Notes: a model not told the origin generated them from the letters alone. Counted from the first letter of the stretch, positions 44,437 through 54,346 are shown. The stretch is 64,000 bases of DNA from Pigmentibacter ruber (GCF_009792895.1 NZ_WSSC01000003.1:124001-188000), one strand, 5' to 3'. A program made the numbers and translations.

Positions 44437-45942
44437 TTAAACTAAATTCTGGTTGATATTATTTTTCGAATAATCAGTTATTTTAGCAAAAGGACCTTTA
44501 AAAATTTTATTTATCTTTGCTGGCTCAATAGAGTTTGTGTTATTTCTTTGTATGATATCAGTTTCTTTAATTAATAAAATTCTGTGCGAATTTGTATCTG
44601 TAATAATTAAGTTTCCAGAATACCAACTAATTCCAGCTGGTTCATTTAACTCGTCAGACAATGGCACAGTTCCTAAATAATCTTTTCCTAAAGAGTAAAT
44701 ACGCATTGCATTATTAAAAGAGTCTATCACATAAATATTTTGTGTATTTGGACTCCAAGCACAGCTCAAAGGATGCTGCATTTTAGCTTCTGCACCGAGT
44801 CCATCAGAAAATCCAAATTCTGCTAAACCACCACCGACGAGGCTTACAATCATTGTTTTACCAGTTTCATTCCAATTTTTTATAATCAATCTAATTGAAT
44901 TAGTTTCACTATCAGTAAACGCCAATACACTTTCTGAAATAGCAGTTATACCTGAAGGCCCAGCTAAAGCTGCATGAGTTGCAGGGCCATCTTGCAGATC
45001 TTCTTTTCCAGAACCTGCAATATGTATGATGGAATCGTCTTTATAAATGTACTGTACAATTTGATGACTACCAGAACAAGCAATTACTAAATGCTCTCCC
45101 CAAACACAAACATCAGAAGGAAAATTTAAAGGAGCTGACTTTGCGTCATATTCAGAGCGAGATTCAAAAATCCCTTTTTCACCTTTTCCAGCTAAAACCT
45201 TATATTTTCTTTGAGGTTTTCCTTCTAAATCAAATGCAATAACCCGATGATGTCCTGAATCACACACAATTAAAAAATCTTTCCAAATACAACAGCCAAG
45301 AGGAGAATATAATATTCCTTCCCCAAAAGAAGTTACAAATTGACCTTCTTCTGTTAATTGAACAATTCTATTATTAAAAGTATCAGATATAAAATAGTAT
45401 AATTTATCTTGAACTAATGCAGCCACAGCCTTTGTTGGGTATCGAAAATTAAATTTATCATCAAATGCTGACCAATTATAAAGATCAAATGTTGGAAGAT
45501 TTTTACCTACTACTAATGAAGAAATCTTTTCTCTTAAATATTCATATCTATTATCACAAGAAGTTGAAACAATAATATTTCCTTCAGGATCAATTAATAC
45601 ATATGATGGCAAAGTTCTTATTGCAAATTTTTTATATATAAGCATTTCTTCATCTAAAATAACAGGATGATTTATATTTAATCTGTGACAAGCTTCTTTA
45701 ACATTTTCATAATTTCTTTCATGAAAATATTTTGGATTTTGAATTCCAATTACAACTAATCCTTTTTTACTAAATTCATCTTCTAATTTTTTTAACTCTG
45801 ATAATACTTGAAATGCATGAATACTTCCAAAGGTCCAAAAATGCAGTAAAATTGGATGACCTCTAAATTTTTCTAATGTTAGGGAAGAGTCAGAGTTAAC
45901 CCACTTGAGTTCAGGAGGAAATTCAGGAGCATGTAGTGGCAT
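44437..45942 (-). CDS. NHL-repeat protein with a thioredoxin-like domain lacking active-site cysteines
   Basis: An N-terminal thioredoxin fold of about 135 residues (HPILLHFWTFGSIHAFQVLSEL, VVIGIQNPKYFHE, LPSYVLIDPEGNI) is followed by a six-bladed NHL beta-propeller (for example LYYFISDTFNNRI and IYVIDSFNNAMRI). This is the NHLRC2-type domain order. In those proteins the first segment holds CCINC; here the positions read GSIHA, so the redox centre is absent. No signal peptide. 501 residues. Its function is unknown; a scaffold or ligand-binding role is an inference. Confidence 0.75.
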   Translation of the reverse strand: MPLHAPEFPPELKWVNSDSSLTLEKFRGHPILLHFWTFGSIHAFQVLSELKKLEDEFSKKGLVVIGIQNPKYFHERNYENVKEACHRLNINHPVILDEEMLIYKKFAIRTLPSYVLIDPEGNIIVSTSCDNRYEYLREKISSLVVGKNLPTFDLYNWSAFDDKFNFRYPTKAVAALVQDKLYYFISDTFNNRIVQLTEEGQFVTSFGEGILYSPLGCCIWKDFLIVCDSGHHRVIAFDLEGKPQRKYKVLAGKGEKGIFESRSEYDAKSAPLNFPSDVCVWGEHLVIACSGSHQIVQYIYKDDSIIHIAGSGKEDLQDGPATHAALAGPSGITAISESVLAFTDSETNSIRLIIKNWNETGKTMIVSLVGGGLAEFGFSDGLGAEAKMQHPLSCAWSPNTQNIYVIDSFNNAMRIYSLGKDYLGTVPLSDELNEPAGISWYSGNLIITDTNSHRILLIKETDIIQRNNTNSIEPAKINKIFKGPFAKITDYSKNNINQNLV

Positions 45943-45973
45943 TGTCGCACCTATTAAAAATATATTACTTAAT

Positions 45974-46402
45974 TCATTTTACCCTGAAGTGACTAAATAG
46001 CCCTCTTATAAAATTATAATCCATTTTTAAACCAGAAATTCCTTTTTTTCTAAAAAATTTATAAATTTTAGGCAAAAAAATGACAAAAGCTATAAGACCA
46101 AAGAATATAAATATAGAAAATGCTAGAAGTAAAAAGGGTAATAATAAAATCAATTTAAAAAGAGAAATTTTTTGTAACTTTATTTTTTCTTTACTCTGAA
46201 AAGAATAGAAATAAGAATTAAAACTATTTGGTCTTTGATCTCTAAATTTTTCATTACTATTTATATTGAAATTATATTTATCTAATTCTTTATAAGCACC
46301 TATATCATCCTCAATATTTTGAGTTTTTTTACTTTTATCTTCAGATAAATTTACAAATTCAGCATCTATGATATCATTTTTTTCATTATCTTTAATATTC
46401 AT
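45974..46402 (-). CDS. Small protein with one C-terminal membrane segment, unknown
   Basis: 142 residues. The N-terminal two thirds are polar and Asn/Asp/Lys-rich. A strongly hydrophobic helix (about residues 82-112, LFKLILLLPFLLLAFSIFIF) is followed by a short basic tail. AAGGA lies upstream of the ATG. It sits between the btuD-like gene and the NHL gene on the same strand. No family recognised. Confidence 0.6.
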   Translation of the reverse strand: MNIKDNEKNDIIDAEFVNLSEDKSKKTQNIEDDIGAYKELDKYNFNINSNEKFRDQRPNSFNSYFYSFQSKEKIKLQKISLFKLILLLPFLLLAFSIFIFFGLIAFVIFLPKIYKFFRKKGISGLKMDYNFIRGLFSHFRVK

Positions 46403-46425
46403 ACTTTATATATCCTTAGCTATTT

Positions 46426-47136
46426 TCAATAAATATCATATAATTTCTCTTTGAGATTAGAACTCCAAAAATGTTCTGCTTCAGAATTCCAGATCCATAA
46501 ACCATTTTTAATAGCACAAATTTTATTTGCTATACTTTTAGCAAAATTTAGATCATGTGTAATTATAAATAATATAGCTTTATTTTTTCTGACATATTCT
46601 AAACAAAACTCCTTAAGAAAATATTTATTTTTTACATCTAGATCAGAATCAGGTTCATCCATAAAAATAATTCTTGAGTTAGTTAACCAAATTCTTGTAA
46701 GTTGAACTTTTTTCCATTCACCACCACTTAATTTATCTAAATCAGTAAACAATAAATGTGAAATTTCTAAATCTTTTAAACATTCAATTTTTATCTCTTC
46801 AACTGAATTATACTGCAATGAGAAATCTAAAGTTAAAAACTCATTAACTTTAAAATTTTCTGGCCTAGCTAAATTCTGAGGTAACCATTTCACAATTTTA
46901 ATTTTTGTTTCATTTGATTGTAAAACAATATTATCCTCAATTATGTCATATACTCCAAAAGTAGGCTCTAGAATGTTTGAACATACTTTAAGTAAAGTAC
47001 TTTTGCCAGCTCCATTACTACCAAGAAGACAAATAATATCTCCTTCTTGATAGTTAAAATTTACATTTCGGAATATTATGTTACTAGAATTTATTGCGTA
47101 AGCAAGATCTTTTGCAAAAATACTAATTTTTTTCAT
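46426..47136 (-). CDS. ABC transporter ATPase, BtuD/FhuC type
   Basis: The ATPase has Walker A GSNGAGKSTL (about 34-43), signature region LSGGEWKKVQLTRIW, Walker B IIFMDEPDSDLD, and H-loop ITHDLNFA. The signature lacks the usual QR after LSGG. 236 residues. Start ATGA overlaps the permease stop by four bases. It should energise BtuC-like import of cobalamin, heme or ferric siderophore. Confidence 0.9.
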   Translation of the reverse strand: MKKISIFAKDLAYAINSSNIIFRNVNFNYQEGDIICLLGSNGAGKSTLLKVCSNILEPTFGVYDIIEDNIVLQSNETKIKIVKWLPQNLARPENFKVNEFLTLDFSLQYNSVEEIKIECLKDLEISHLLFTDLDKLSGGEWKKVQLTRIWLTNSRIIFMDEPDSDLDVKNKYFLKEFCLEYVRKNKAILFIITHDLNFAKSIANKICAIKNGLWIWNSEAEHFWSSNLKEKLYDIY

Positions 47137-48140
47137 ATCTTATATCTTTTTAATAAAATCATTGTTAGAAATGGAGCTCCAATTAAAGCGGTAAAAATAC
47201 CCACAGGAAGCTGTGCTGGACTTAATAATACCCTCGACAATGTATCAGCATTTAATAATACTATTGCACCCAAAAAAGTACAAATAAAAAGTTCACTTTT
47301 TGAATCAACTCTATGTATTTTTCTGACTAAATGAGGGATAATCAATCCAATAAAACTAATAATTCCTGCAATAGAAACCGTTATTGAAATTAAAATACAA
47401 ACATAAAATATGCACTGTTTCCTAATTTTTTCTGGTTTAATACCCATAGATTTAGAAAAATCATCACCAAACTGAATAATATTAAAATATTTGCTAAGTT
47501 GAATTAACTTATTCACAGGATAAATTGCAATAATTATGACAACTAATATTTCATAAAAACTTAAAGGTTGTATAGAACCAATCAAAAAATTATGTATTTC
47601 AGAAAGTTTTTCTGGTTTTAGAATGGAAAAAATAAATAATATAATAGAAGATAAAAAAGTATTTATAATTATTCCAATTACTGGATATACATATTCATCA
47701 TTTACTGATTTTATTTTTCTACGTAATATCAAAATAAAGTTAAATGACAACATACAACCTACGAATGCTGCTATTGTTTGAAAAGAAAAACTTATATTAA
47801 TAGTATAAGATAATAAGGAAGAAGGTATTGGAAAAAGCATTAAAAAAGCTACTATACATGTCCCCCCAGAAGATATACCCAATATAAAGGGATCAGCTAA
47901 AGGATTTTTTAAAATATTTTGTAAGATATTTCCACAAAAAGCTAAAGTTGCTCCAATAAACGAGACAGTAAAAAAATTATTAATTCTCAATTCGAAAATT
48001 TTTATAAAAATATTAAAATTTTTCTCAAAATTTTCCTTATCAAAAAGATCGGTAGAGCCAAAAAGAATATTTATGATGGTCGAAATAATATAAAAGATTA
48101 CATATAATAAAAATACTTTTAAAGATAATTTATTTTTCAA
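47133..48140 (-). CDS. FecCD/BtuC-type ABC transporter permease
   Basis: Eight to ten hydrophobic segments are visible. Family motifs are LAFCGNILQNILKNPLADPFILGISSGG (about 66-92), IPHLVRKI near 268 and LPVGIFTALIGAPFL near the end. 335 residues is normal. It overlaps btuF by 11 bases and the ATPase by four. Confidence 0.92.
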   Translation of the reverse strand: MKNKLSLKVFLLYVIFYIISTIINILFGSTDLFDKENFEKNFNIFIKIFELRINNFFTVSFIGATLAFCGNILQNILKNPLADPFILGISSGGTCIVAFLMLFPIPSSLLSYTINISFSFQTIAAFVGCMLSFNFILILRRKIKSVNDEYVYPVIGIIINTFLSSIILFIFSILKPEKLSEIHNFLIGSIQPLSFYEILVVIIIAIYPVNKLIQLSKYFNIIQFGDDFSKSMGIKPEKIRKQCIFYVCILISITVSIAGIISFIGLIIPHLVRKIHRVDSKSELFICTFLGAIVLLNADTLSRVLLSPAQLPVGIFTALIGAPFLTMILLKRYKI

Positions 48141-48963
48141 TTTTTATACTTTCTAAAAATTTTATTCCGTCTATTATACGCGGTCCTGGTCTAACTAAAA
48201 TATCTTTAGGAACAATAACTATGTTAAATTTTTCTTTTAAATTTCCATATAATTTCCCAAGTTTTTTGTTATATATTTCAATAGATTCTTCTTTACTCTT
48301 CCCTTCAATACCACCAATAAAAAAAATTTCGGGTTTGTTTTTTAACAAAAACTCATCACTAATCTTAGGATATCGTATAGAACTATTCCCAATAATATTT
48401 TCAAAACCACCTAATTTAAAAACACTACCTATCCAGGTATTTTCACTAAATGTATAAATAGGCTCAAACTGCAGTATAAATACAAACTTTCTTTTGTTAA
48501 TTTTACTCATTTTTTTTAATTTTTCAATACTATTTTTAATCTGAAAAACTAATTCATTACCTTTATTAACTACACCTAACTCTTTAGAAATAGTATAAAT
48601 CATATCTGAAATTTCGTTTACTGTTTGAGGTTGAAATTTAATAACTTTTATATTATTTTTTTCTAAAAATTTCAATTTATCATCAGGATTTCCTTCTGTT
48701 GCAAAAACAATATTTGCGCCCTTAGTAATAATTCTTTCTACATTAGGATTATTGAAATTTCCTATTTTATAAATAGTTTTAGCTTGCAAAGGATAATCAC
48801 ACAGAATTGTATTTCCAACTAATTTATTTTCTTCACCTAGAGCGTATATAATTTCTGTCAGATTAGGCGCTAAAGTAACTATTTTTAGATTTTTGCTCTC
48901 AATGGAATAACAAGACTGTATTGTTAAAAAAAACAGGATGAAAAAAAAAAACCTTCTTTTCAT
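48130..48963 (-). CDS. BtuF-like periplasmic binding protein
   Basis: An N-terminal hydrophobic signal (about residues 3-18) precedes a helical-backbone binding protein. VTLAPNLTEIIYALGEENKLVG followed by CDYP is the cobalamin-type BtuF N-terminal pattern rather than the siderophore type. LGKLYGNLKEK and VRPGPRIIDG mark the C-lobe. 277 residues. The ATG overlaps the sigma-factor stop by four bases, so its translation is coupled to that gene. Ligand is likely a corrinoid, but heme or a siderophore is possible; no riboswitch is seen. Confidence 0.82.
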   Translation of the reverse strand: MKRRFFFFILFFLTIQSCYSIESKNLKIVTLAPNLTEIIYALGEENKLVGNTILCDYPLQAKTIYKIGNFNNPNVERIITKGANIVFATEGNPDDKLKFLEKNNIKVIKFQPQTVNEISDMIYTISKELGVVNKGNELVFQIKNSIEKLKKMSKINKRKFVFILQFEPIYTFSENTWIGSVFKLGGFENIIGNSSIRYPKISDEFLLKNKPEIFFIGGIEGKSKEESIEIYNKKLGKLYGNLKEKFNIVIVPKDILVRPGPRIIDGIKFLESIKIEK

Positions 48964-50174
48964 TTTAAAATACCTGCTGCTATTATTCTATCTTTTATTT
49001 TTTTAATAACTCTTGCTTCTAGTTGGCGAGCTCTTTCTCGAGTAATACCATATTTATCTCCAACATCTTGAAGGGTAATAGGATCATCAGACATAATTCT
49101 ATTATGAAAAATAAAGGCATCTCTCTCATTTAATTCTTTTTCTATGAACGCAACTTCTTTTCTTAAAATCTTTAATAATTGCTCTCTTTCATAAGAAACA
49201 TCTGCTTCTTCTGAATCAGAAAACAATAAATCCACCTGCCTAGTATCGCTATCATCACCAACTGGTGAATCTAAAGAAACATCATTCTTTGTAAGTCGTT
49301 GTTGCATTTCAACAACATCTTGGGGTTGTACTCCTATTTTTTCAGCCAATAAATTTGCATCAAATTTTTGAGTTAATGCATACAATTTCTCAGCTTCGCC
49401 TCTAAGCCTAAAAAATAATTTTCTTTGCGCATCGGTCGTTCCCATTCTTACCAAACTTTTATTATCCATAAGAAATTTTAAAATGTATGCTCTTATCCAC
49501 CAAGCACTATAGGTTGATAGCTTTACTCCTCTATAGGGATTAAAACGATTCACAGCTTGAACAAGGCCAGCATTTCCTTCTTGAATAAGATCTAAAATCT
49601 GTGAATAAGCTCTCCTGTACTCCATTGCAATTTTAACTACTAGCCTTAAATTTGATGTAACTAATTTATTTCTAGACTCTATATCATGTTCTTCGTAGGC
49701 TTTGATTGCTACTTCCCGCTCTTCTTCACGGGTCATAAGAGAGTATTTACGCAGTTCCGCCAGATATTTTTGCAGCGCATTGGTTGTAATCAAACCGCTT
49801 TCTTGATTTGAGATATCTAGGCTGTCATCTAAGTCTTCATCATCCTCATCTTCTTCTTCATCTTGCAAAGCTGGCAAAATATCTGAGTCATCTAAAATAA
49901 CTTCACTTTCAGAGTCTTTATAATTACCAATATCTATTATATCTTGTCTTTCTTTTGATAAATTCTCTTTATCATCATTTTCATCATCAATCACTTCTGC
50001 ATCGAGAAGAATTGAGGTTTTGCTTTTGGAGTTGGAATTTGCTTTTACATTTGATTTTTTTGCCTTCTGACCTTCATGCCCAGAAACCCGAACAAAAGAT
50101 CTTTTGTTCGCTTTATTTGAATCATTTGTTTGCTTTTCATCATCAGCTGGAACAATCTCTTTCTTACGAGCCAT
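48960..50174 (-). CDS. RpoH-like sigma-70-family factor with long acidic N-terminal extension
   Basis: Region 2 is NLRLVVKIAMEYRRAYSQILDLIQEGNAGLVQAVNRFNPYRGVKLSTYSAWWIRAYILKFLM (about residues 179-240, broken here only for length). Region 3 is short, and region 4 (ITLQDVGDKYGITRERARQLEARVIKK) ends the protein. That form matches heat-shock RpoH-type factors. Residues 1-140 are low-complexity Lys/Asp/Glu/Ser, absent from E. coli RpoH, as seen in some deltaproteobacterial homologues. Its stop overlaps btuF (ATGA), so it heads the btuFCD run. Divergent from the lipid-kinase gene 29 bases away. Confidence 0.85.
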   Translation of the reverse strand: MARKKEIVPADDEKQTNDSNKANKRSFVRVSGHEGQKAKKSNVKANSNSKSKTSILLDAEVIDDENDDKENLSKERQDIIDIGNYKDSESEVILDDSDILPALQDEEEDEDDEDLDDSLDISNQESGLITTNALQKYLAELRKYSLMTREEEREVAIKAYEEHDIESRNKLVTSNLRLVVKIAMEYRRAYSQILDLIQEGNAGLVQAVNRFNPYRGVKLSTYSAWWIRAYILKFLMDNKSLVRMGTTDAQRKLFFRLRGEAEKLYALTQKFDANLLAEKIGVQPQDVVEMQQRLTKNDVSLDSPVGDDSDTRQVDLLFSDSEEADVSYEREQLLKILRKEVAFIEKELNERDAFIFHNRIMSDDPITLQDVGDKYGITRERARQLEARVIKKIKDRIIAAGILK

Positions 50175-50203
50175 AGGGCCTACTCCCTGATAAGGAATTC
50201 ACA

Positions 50204-51187
50204 ATGCTCAGAGTCGGAATTATTTCCAACCCTTTTGCAAAGATTATAAAACAAAATCCAGAGTACAATACTCGTCTTTGGTACACGCTAGCTCACTATG
50301 GTCAAATGGAGGTTACTCACTCTGTTGAGCAATTACACCAAGTGTGCCAAGAGTTTCATGCCAGAAAGATCAATCTTGTTGGGATTGTTGGCGGAGATGG
50401 GAGCATAAGTTTAGTTCTATCAGCACTCTACAGCGCATACGGCTCAGATCCTCTACCAAAAATTCTGCTTCTAAAAGGCGGAACCATTAATTTTCTTGCT
50501 AAAAACTTGGGTATGAAAACCGAAGCCCTTACTTGCCTAGAAGATACATTAAAAATCATCCATAAAAAACAAGTTCTGAATGAAGCTATTCTTAGTACAT
50601 TACATGTCAATGGGCGACTTGGATTTATCTTTGCAAATGGGATTGCTACATCATTTTTAGAAGAGTTTTATAAAGACAAAACAAATTCTTTAGGAGCTGC
50701 AATAAAAATAACTAGTTATATTGTTGATGGCTTGTTAAAAGGGAAAATTAATGGAGAATTCAAAAAGATAGTTAAACAACAAAAAATGGCAATTGAAACC
50801 TTCCCAGATAAAATATGGCAACATAAATCTTCAACTATAAAAAACCCTGATGAATTTAGTCTTATTTTTGCCTCCACAGTTAAAAAACTCCCTTTAACCA
50901 ACCAATTTTTCAAAAAAGTTCAATTAGGCGATGAATATGCTGAAATGATAGCTATTTCTGAAAAAGGCAAAAAACTTATTAAAGGTGCACTAAAATCTTT
51001 GTTGGGTGGAGATATCTACAATTTTTCTCATGTCTATTCTGTTAAATTTAAACAAGCAGTTATCACTTCTTATGAAAATAGCCTTTATTCATTAGATGGA
51101 GATCTGTTAGATTCAAAAGACGGTAAAATTGAGATTGAAATGGGACCAAATTTTGTGTTTTGCTCCCCTTATGAAATAGCTAAATAA
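50204..51187 (+). CDS. Diacylglycerol/lipid kinase-family protein (YegS/DgkB-like)
   Basis: The N-terminal nucleotide-binding segment GIVGGDGSISLVLSALY (about 61-77) is the DAGK GGDGT/S loop, followed by LKGGTINFLAKNL. The C-terminal beta-sandwich ends in YSLDGDLLDSKDGKIEIEMG, the position of the DGE/E motif. 327 residues. Such kinases phosphorylate diacylglycerol, ceramide or related lipids at the membrane; which is unclear. Confidence 0.85.
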   Translation: MLRVGIISNPFAKIIKQNPEYNTRLWYTLAHYGQMEVTHSVEQLHQVCQEFHARKINLVGIVGGDGSISLVLSALYSAYGSDPLPKILLLKGGTINFLAKNLGMKTEALTCLEDTLKIIHKKQVLNEAILSTLHVNGRLGFIFANGIATSFLEEFYKDKTNSLGAAIKITSYIVDGLLKGKINGEFKKIVKQQKMAIETFPDKIWQHKSSTIKNPDEFSLIFASTVKKLPLTNQFFKKVQLGDEYAEMIAISEKGKKLIKGALKSLLGGDIYNFSHVYSVKFKQAVITSYENSLYSLDGDLLDSKDGKIEIEMGPNFVFCSPYEIAK

Positions 51188-51213
51188 AATTATTTAGTTA
51201 ATAAAGGGTTTTT

Positions 51214-51972
51214 ATGACTGCAAAAGAAAAAAAGGAAAAAGAAGAGGCAAAAGAAGAAAAGAAAAATCTTGATTCAAAACGCAGTTTTTCTATCCGAGAG
51301 ATGGAAATCCAAGATCTAGCCGAAGCCTATAACCTTGGTGAAACTTGCTTTAGAGCTGATTTATGGCCAATGCTCTATAGAGGTTGGGATGAATATGAAG
51401 TTACAAGCATGTTTAATACCGACGGCGATTATTGTTTGGTAGCAGAAAATGATGATTTTCAAAAAGGAATAGATGCTGAAGACGAGCGGATTGTCGGTTT
51501 TGTTTTAGGTACAGTGATGTCAAAACCAGGAACAGCTTGGAGTTATGGTTATATTGTTTGGCTTTGTGCGCATCCCAATTGGCAAAGAGAAGGTGTTGCA
51601 AGCAAGCTTATAGATAAGGTTGTTGAAGCTTTTGTTGAAAATGAAGGTGTTAGAATTATTATGGCTGATACAGATCCTAGTAATAATAGGGCTGTCCAAT
51701 TCTTTAAAAAGAAAGGTTTTGATCAAGAACACCAACATGTTTTTTTAACTTCTAATATAGAAAATAATCCTCTTTATTCAGATCTTTTACATAAATCCAG
51801 AGCTGCTGCACTTGAAGAACAGTATTTGAAAAAAATTAGAAGACTAGCTATAGGTTCCTCAGGGCTCGCAGCCGTGAAAAATCTTAAAAGGAAAAATATT
51901 AATAGTAAAAATGAACCAAACAAAAATAAAACTGCAAAACGCAAAAAGAAAAAATCTAAAAAAAAGAAATGA
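51214..51972 (+). CDS. GNAT acetyltransferase with lysine-rich ends
   Basis: The acetyl-CoA core is IVWLCAHPNWQREGVASKLIDKVVEAF (about 114-140), followed by IIMADTDPSNNRAVQFFKKKGF. Both ends are lysine-rich: the first 20 residues and the last 35 (KRKKKKSKKKK at the C-terminus). Such tails occur on proteins that bind nucleic acid or ribosomes, so a protein or ribosome substrate is possible. 252 residues. AGGG lies 10 bases upstream. Also co-directional with the helicase gene 32 bases on. Confidence 0.82.
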   Translation: MTAKEKKEKEEAKEEKKNLDSKRSFSIREMEIQDLAEAYNLGETCFRADLWPMLYRGWDEYEVTSMFNTDGDYCLVAENDDFQKGIDAEDERIVGFVLGTVMSKPGTAWSYGYIVWLCAHPNWQREGVASKLIDKVVEAFVENEGVRIIMADTDPSNNRAVQFFKKKGFDQEHQHVFLTSNIENNPLYSDLLHKSRAAALEEQYLKKIRRLAIGSSGLAAVKNLKRKNINSKNEPNKNKTAKRKKKKSKKKK

Positions 51973-52004
51973 TATTTTTCTCGCAATTTATATAGGATAC
52001 TTCT

Positions 52005-54332
52005 ATGCATAAAGAAACAGGCTCACTTGATCTATCATTATTAAATAAAGCGCAATACCAAGCTTGTATTCATAAAGATGGGCCAGCTGTAGTTTATGCT
52101 GGAGCAGGAAGTGGTAAAACAAGAGTTATTTGTTCTAGAATTGGTTGGTTGATAACAGAAGAAAAAATCCCGTCCGCATCCATTTTGGCAGTTACATTTA
52201 CTAATAAAGCCGCTAAAGAAATGAAAGAAAGAATCAATGAATATATTGGAGAGCGTAATACAAAAAATTTAATTATTTCTACTTTCCATGCTTTTTGTGC
52301 AAGATTTTTAAGAATATATTCATCACAAGCTGGATTTCAACCAGGATTTACAATCTATGATGATAATGATCAAAAGAGCTTATTAAAAGATTTATTAAAA
52401 CAATTAAATATTCCAGATAAACTATTATCAGTAAGTACAGTTAAGTCCAAAATTGATAAAATAAAAAATTTAGGGTTAACTCCTGAAGAATATTTAAGAG
52501 ATATAAAAAATAATGCAGATATTATTACTAAAGAAAATCAGTATCAACTAAAACAATTTGGTGAATACTACGATCCTGAACTTATCCAAAAAGTTTATGA
52601 TTTATATCAAAGAAATTTAAAAAAACAAAACGCAATGGATTTTAATGATTTATTGTTAGAAATGTATAAATTATTAGAAAACAATAATTCTGTTTTACAA
52701 TCAATGCAAAATCGTTTCAAATATTTTCTAATAGATGAATTTCAAGATACAAATCCTATTCAATTTAAATTAATAAAAATATTAAGCTCACACACTAATA
52801 ATTTATTTATAGTTGGGGATGATGACCAAAGTATCTATTCTTGGCGAGGAGCTGAACCTGCTTTTATTCTTAACTTTGATAAAGAATATGCAAGTACCAA
52901 GATTTTTAAACTTGAAGAAAATTATCGAAGTTCTGATAAAATAATAGGAGCTGCAACTAGTGTTATAAAAAATAATTTCAAAAGAGCAGATAAAACAATA
53001 TTTACAAATAATTTAAATGGGAAAAAAATTAAATTTAAATCTTGTGAAGACCCATATACAGAAGCAAAATATATTGCAAACGAAATATATTCCGCCGTTC
53101 AAAATAATGAAGTATTCTCAAATTTTTGTATTTTATATCGAACAAACGCACAAAGCCGTTCTTTAGAAGATGAACTAAGAAGAAGAATGTTACCTTATAT
53201 TATTTATGGTTCAGTTCGTTTTTATGAACGTGCTGAAATAAAAATTTTATTGGGTTATTTAAAATTAATTATTAATCCTACAGATGAAGCTTCACTTATT
53301 AAAGTAATAAATACACCGCGCCGTGGATTTGGAGAAAAAGCCGTTCAAAAGTTAAAAGAACTCTCTCTTCAACAAAATGAGAGTATGTTAAAAACTCTTA
53401 CTGAAGTTGTTTATGGAACTTTAGAAAATGATTTATCTCGGTCTCTATCAGGCGTTAAAGATTTTATTATGAATTATCAAAAATGGAAGAATAATATTTT
53501 AGATCATAATAAACCATCAATAACTTTAGCACAAATTGTATCTGATATAAATTTTGAAATTTATTTAAAATCAACTCATCCCGAAGATTTTGATGAACGC
53601 TGGTTAAACGTCATAGAATTAAAAAATGCTCTCATAGAATTTGAAAATAGTAATAATGAAGAATTCCTTGAAGGAAAAAATGGTTTTGAAAAATTAAGTT
53701 TATTTATTGAACAAGCAATGCTTACTATAGAACCAACTGTTTACAATGTTCAACAAGGAAGTGCGAATGCTATCACCCTCATGACAATACACTCTGCTAA
53801 AGGTCTAGAGTATCAAAATATAATTCTAGCAGGGTTGGAAGAAGGTGTTTTACCGCATCAAAATTCTTTGGATTCACCTGAAGCTATTGAAGAAGAACGT
53901 CGTTTAATGTATGTTGCAATAACTAGAGCTAAAAGTAATTTAATAATAACAAATTGCAAGAAAAATAGATATAAGGATTTCTTACCAGCTCAAGAAAGTC
54001 GTTTTATTAGTGAAATACCGGAAAAATATATCGATATTTTAGATCATAATACAAATATTAAAAAAGAATTTGGTAAAATATCTAACACAAATAAATTTAT
54101 TGATAAACCAAGAATATTTAAAGGTGATGAACTATTAAATGAACAAAAAATTGGCCCTGGTAATGATGAGCATATTTGGAAAAAAGGGCAGCGCGTATCA
54201 CATAAAGTTTTCGGTGAAGGAATAATTAGAGAAATAGAAAAAAGTTCGCAAGGATATAGATTAAAAATCAAATTTGAGAAAAATAATGTTGGTGAAAAAA
54301 CTTTAATTCACACCTATGTTAATCCTATTTAA
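52005..54332 (+). CDS. UvrD/PcrA-type superfamily 1A DNA helicase
   Basis: The helicase motifs are in order: Q-motif LNKAQYQACIHKDGPAVV, I GAGSGKTRVI (about residues 33-42), Ia FTNKAAKEMKERI, II LIDEFQDTNPIQF, III VGDDDQSIYSWRGA, IV NYRS and VYRTNAQSR-like (LYRTNAQSR), V VMTIHSAKGLEYQN-like (LMTIHSAKGLEYQ), VI EERRLMYVAITRAK. 775 residues. The C-terminal VSHKVFGEGII recalls the RNA-polymerase-interacting Tudor-like tail of PcrA. It acts in repair and removal of stalled RNA polymerase. It shares the run with rpe and ispB-like genes. Confidence 0.95.
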   Translation: MHKETGSLDLSLLNKAQYQACIHKDGPAVVYAGAGSGKTRVICSRIGWLITEEKIPSASILAVTFTNKAAKEMKERINEYIGERNTKNLIISTFHAFCARFLRIYSSQAGFQPGFTIYDDNDQKSLLKDLLKQLNIPDKLLSVSTVKSKIDKIKNLGLTPEEYLRDIKNNADIITKENQYQLKQFGEYYDPELIQKVYDLYQRNLKKQNAMDFNDLLLEMYKLLENNNSVLQSMQNRFKYFLIDEFQDTNPIQFKLIKILSSHTNNLFIVGDDDQSIYSWRGAEPAFILNFDKEYASTKIFKLEENYRSSDKIIGAATSVIKNNFKRADKTIFTNNLNGKKIKFKSCEDPYTEAKYIANEIYSAVQNNEVFSNFCILYRTNAQSRSLEDELRRRMLPYIIYGSVRFYERAEIKILLGYLKLIINPTDEASLIKVINTPRRGFGEKAVQKLKELSLQQNESMLKTLTEVVYGTLENDLSRSLSGVKDFIMNYQKWKNNILDHNKPSITLAQIVSDINFEIYLKSTHPEDFDERWLNVIELKNALIEFENSNNEEFLEGKNGFEKLSLFIEQAMLTIEPTVYNVQQGSANAITLMTIHSAKGLEYQNIILAGLEEGVLPHQNSLDSPEAIEEERRLMYVAITRAKSNLIITNCKKNRYKDFLPAQESRFISEIPEKYIDILDHNTNIKKEFGKISNTNKFIDKPRIFKGDELLNEQKIGPGNDEHIWKKGQRVSHKVFGEGIIREIEKSSQGYRLKIKFEKNNVGEKTLIHTYVNPI

Positions 54333-54346
54333 TAAAAGGTCTTTAA

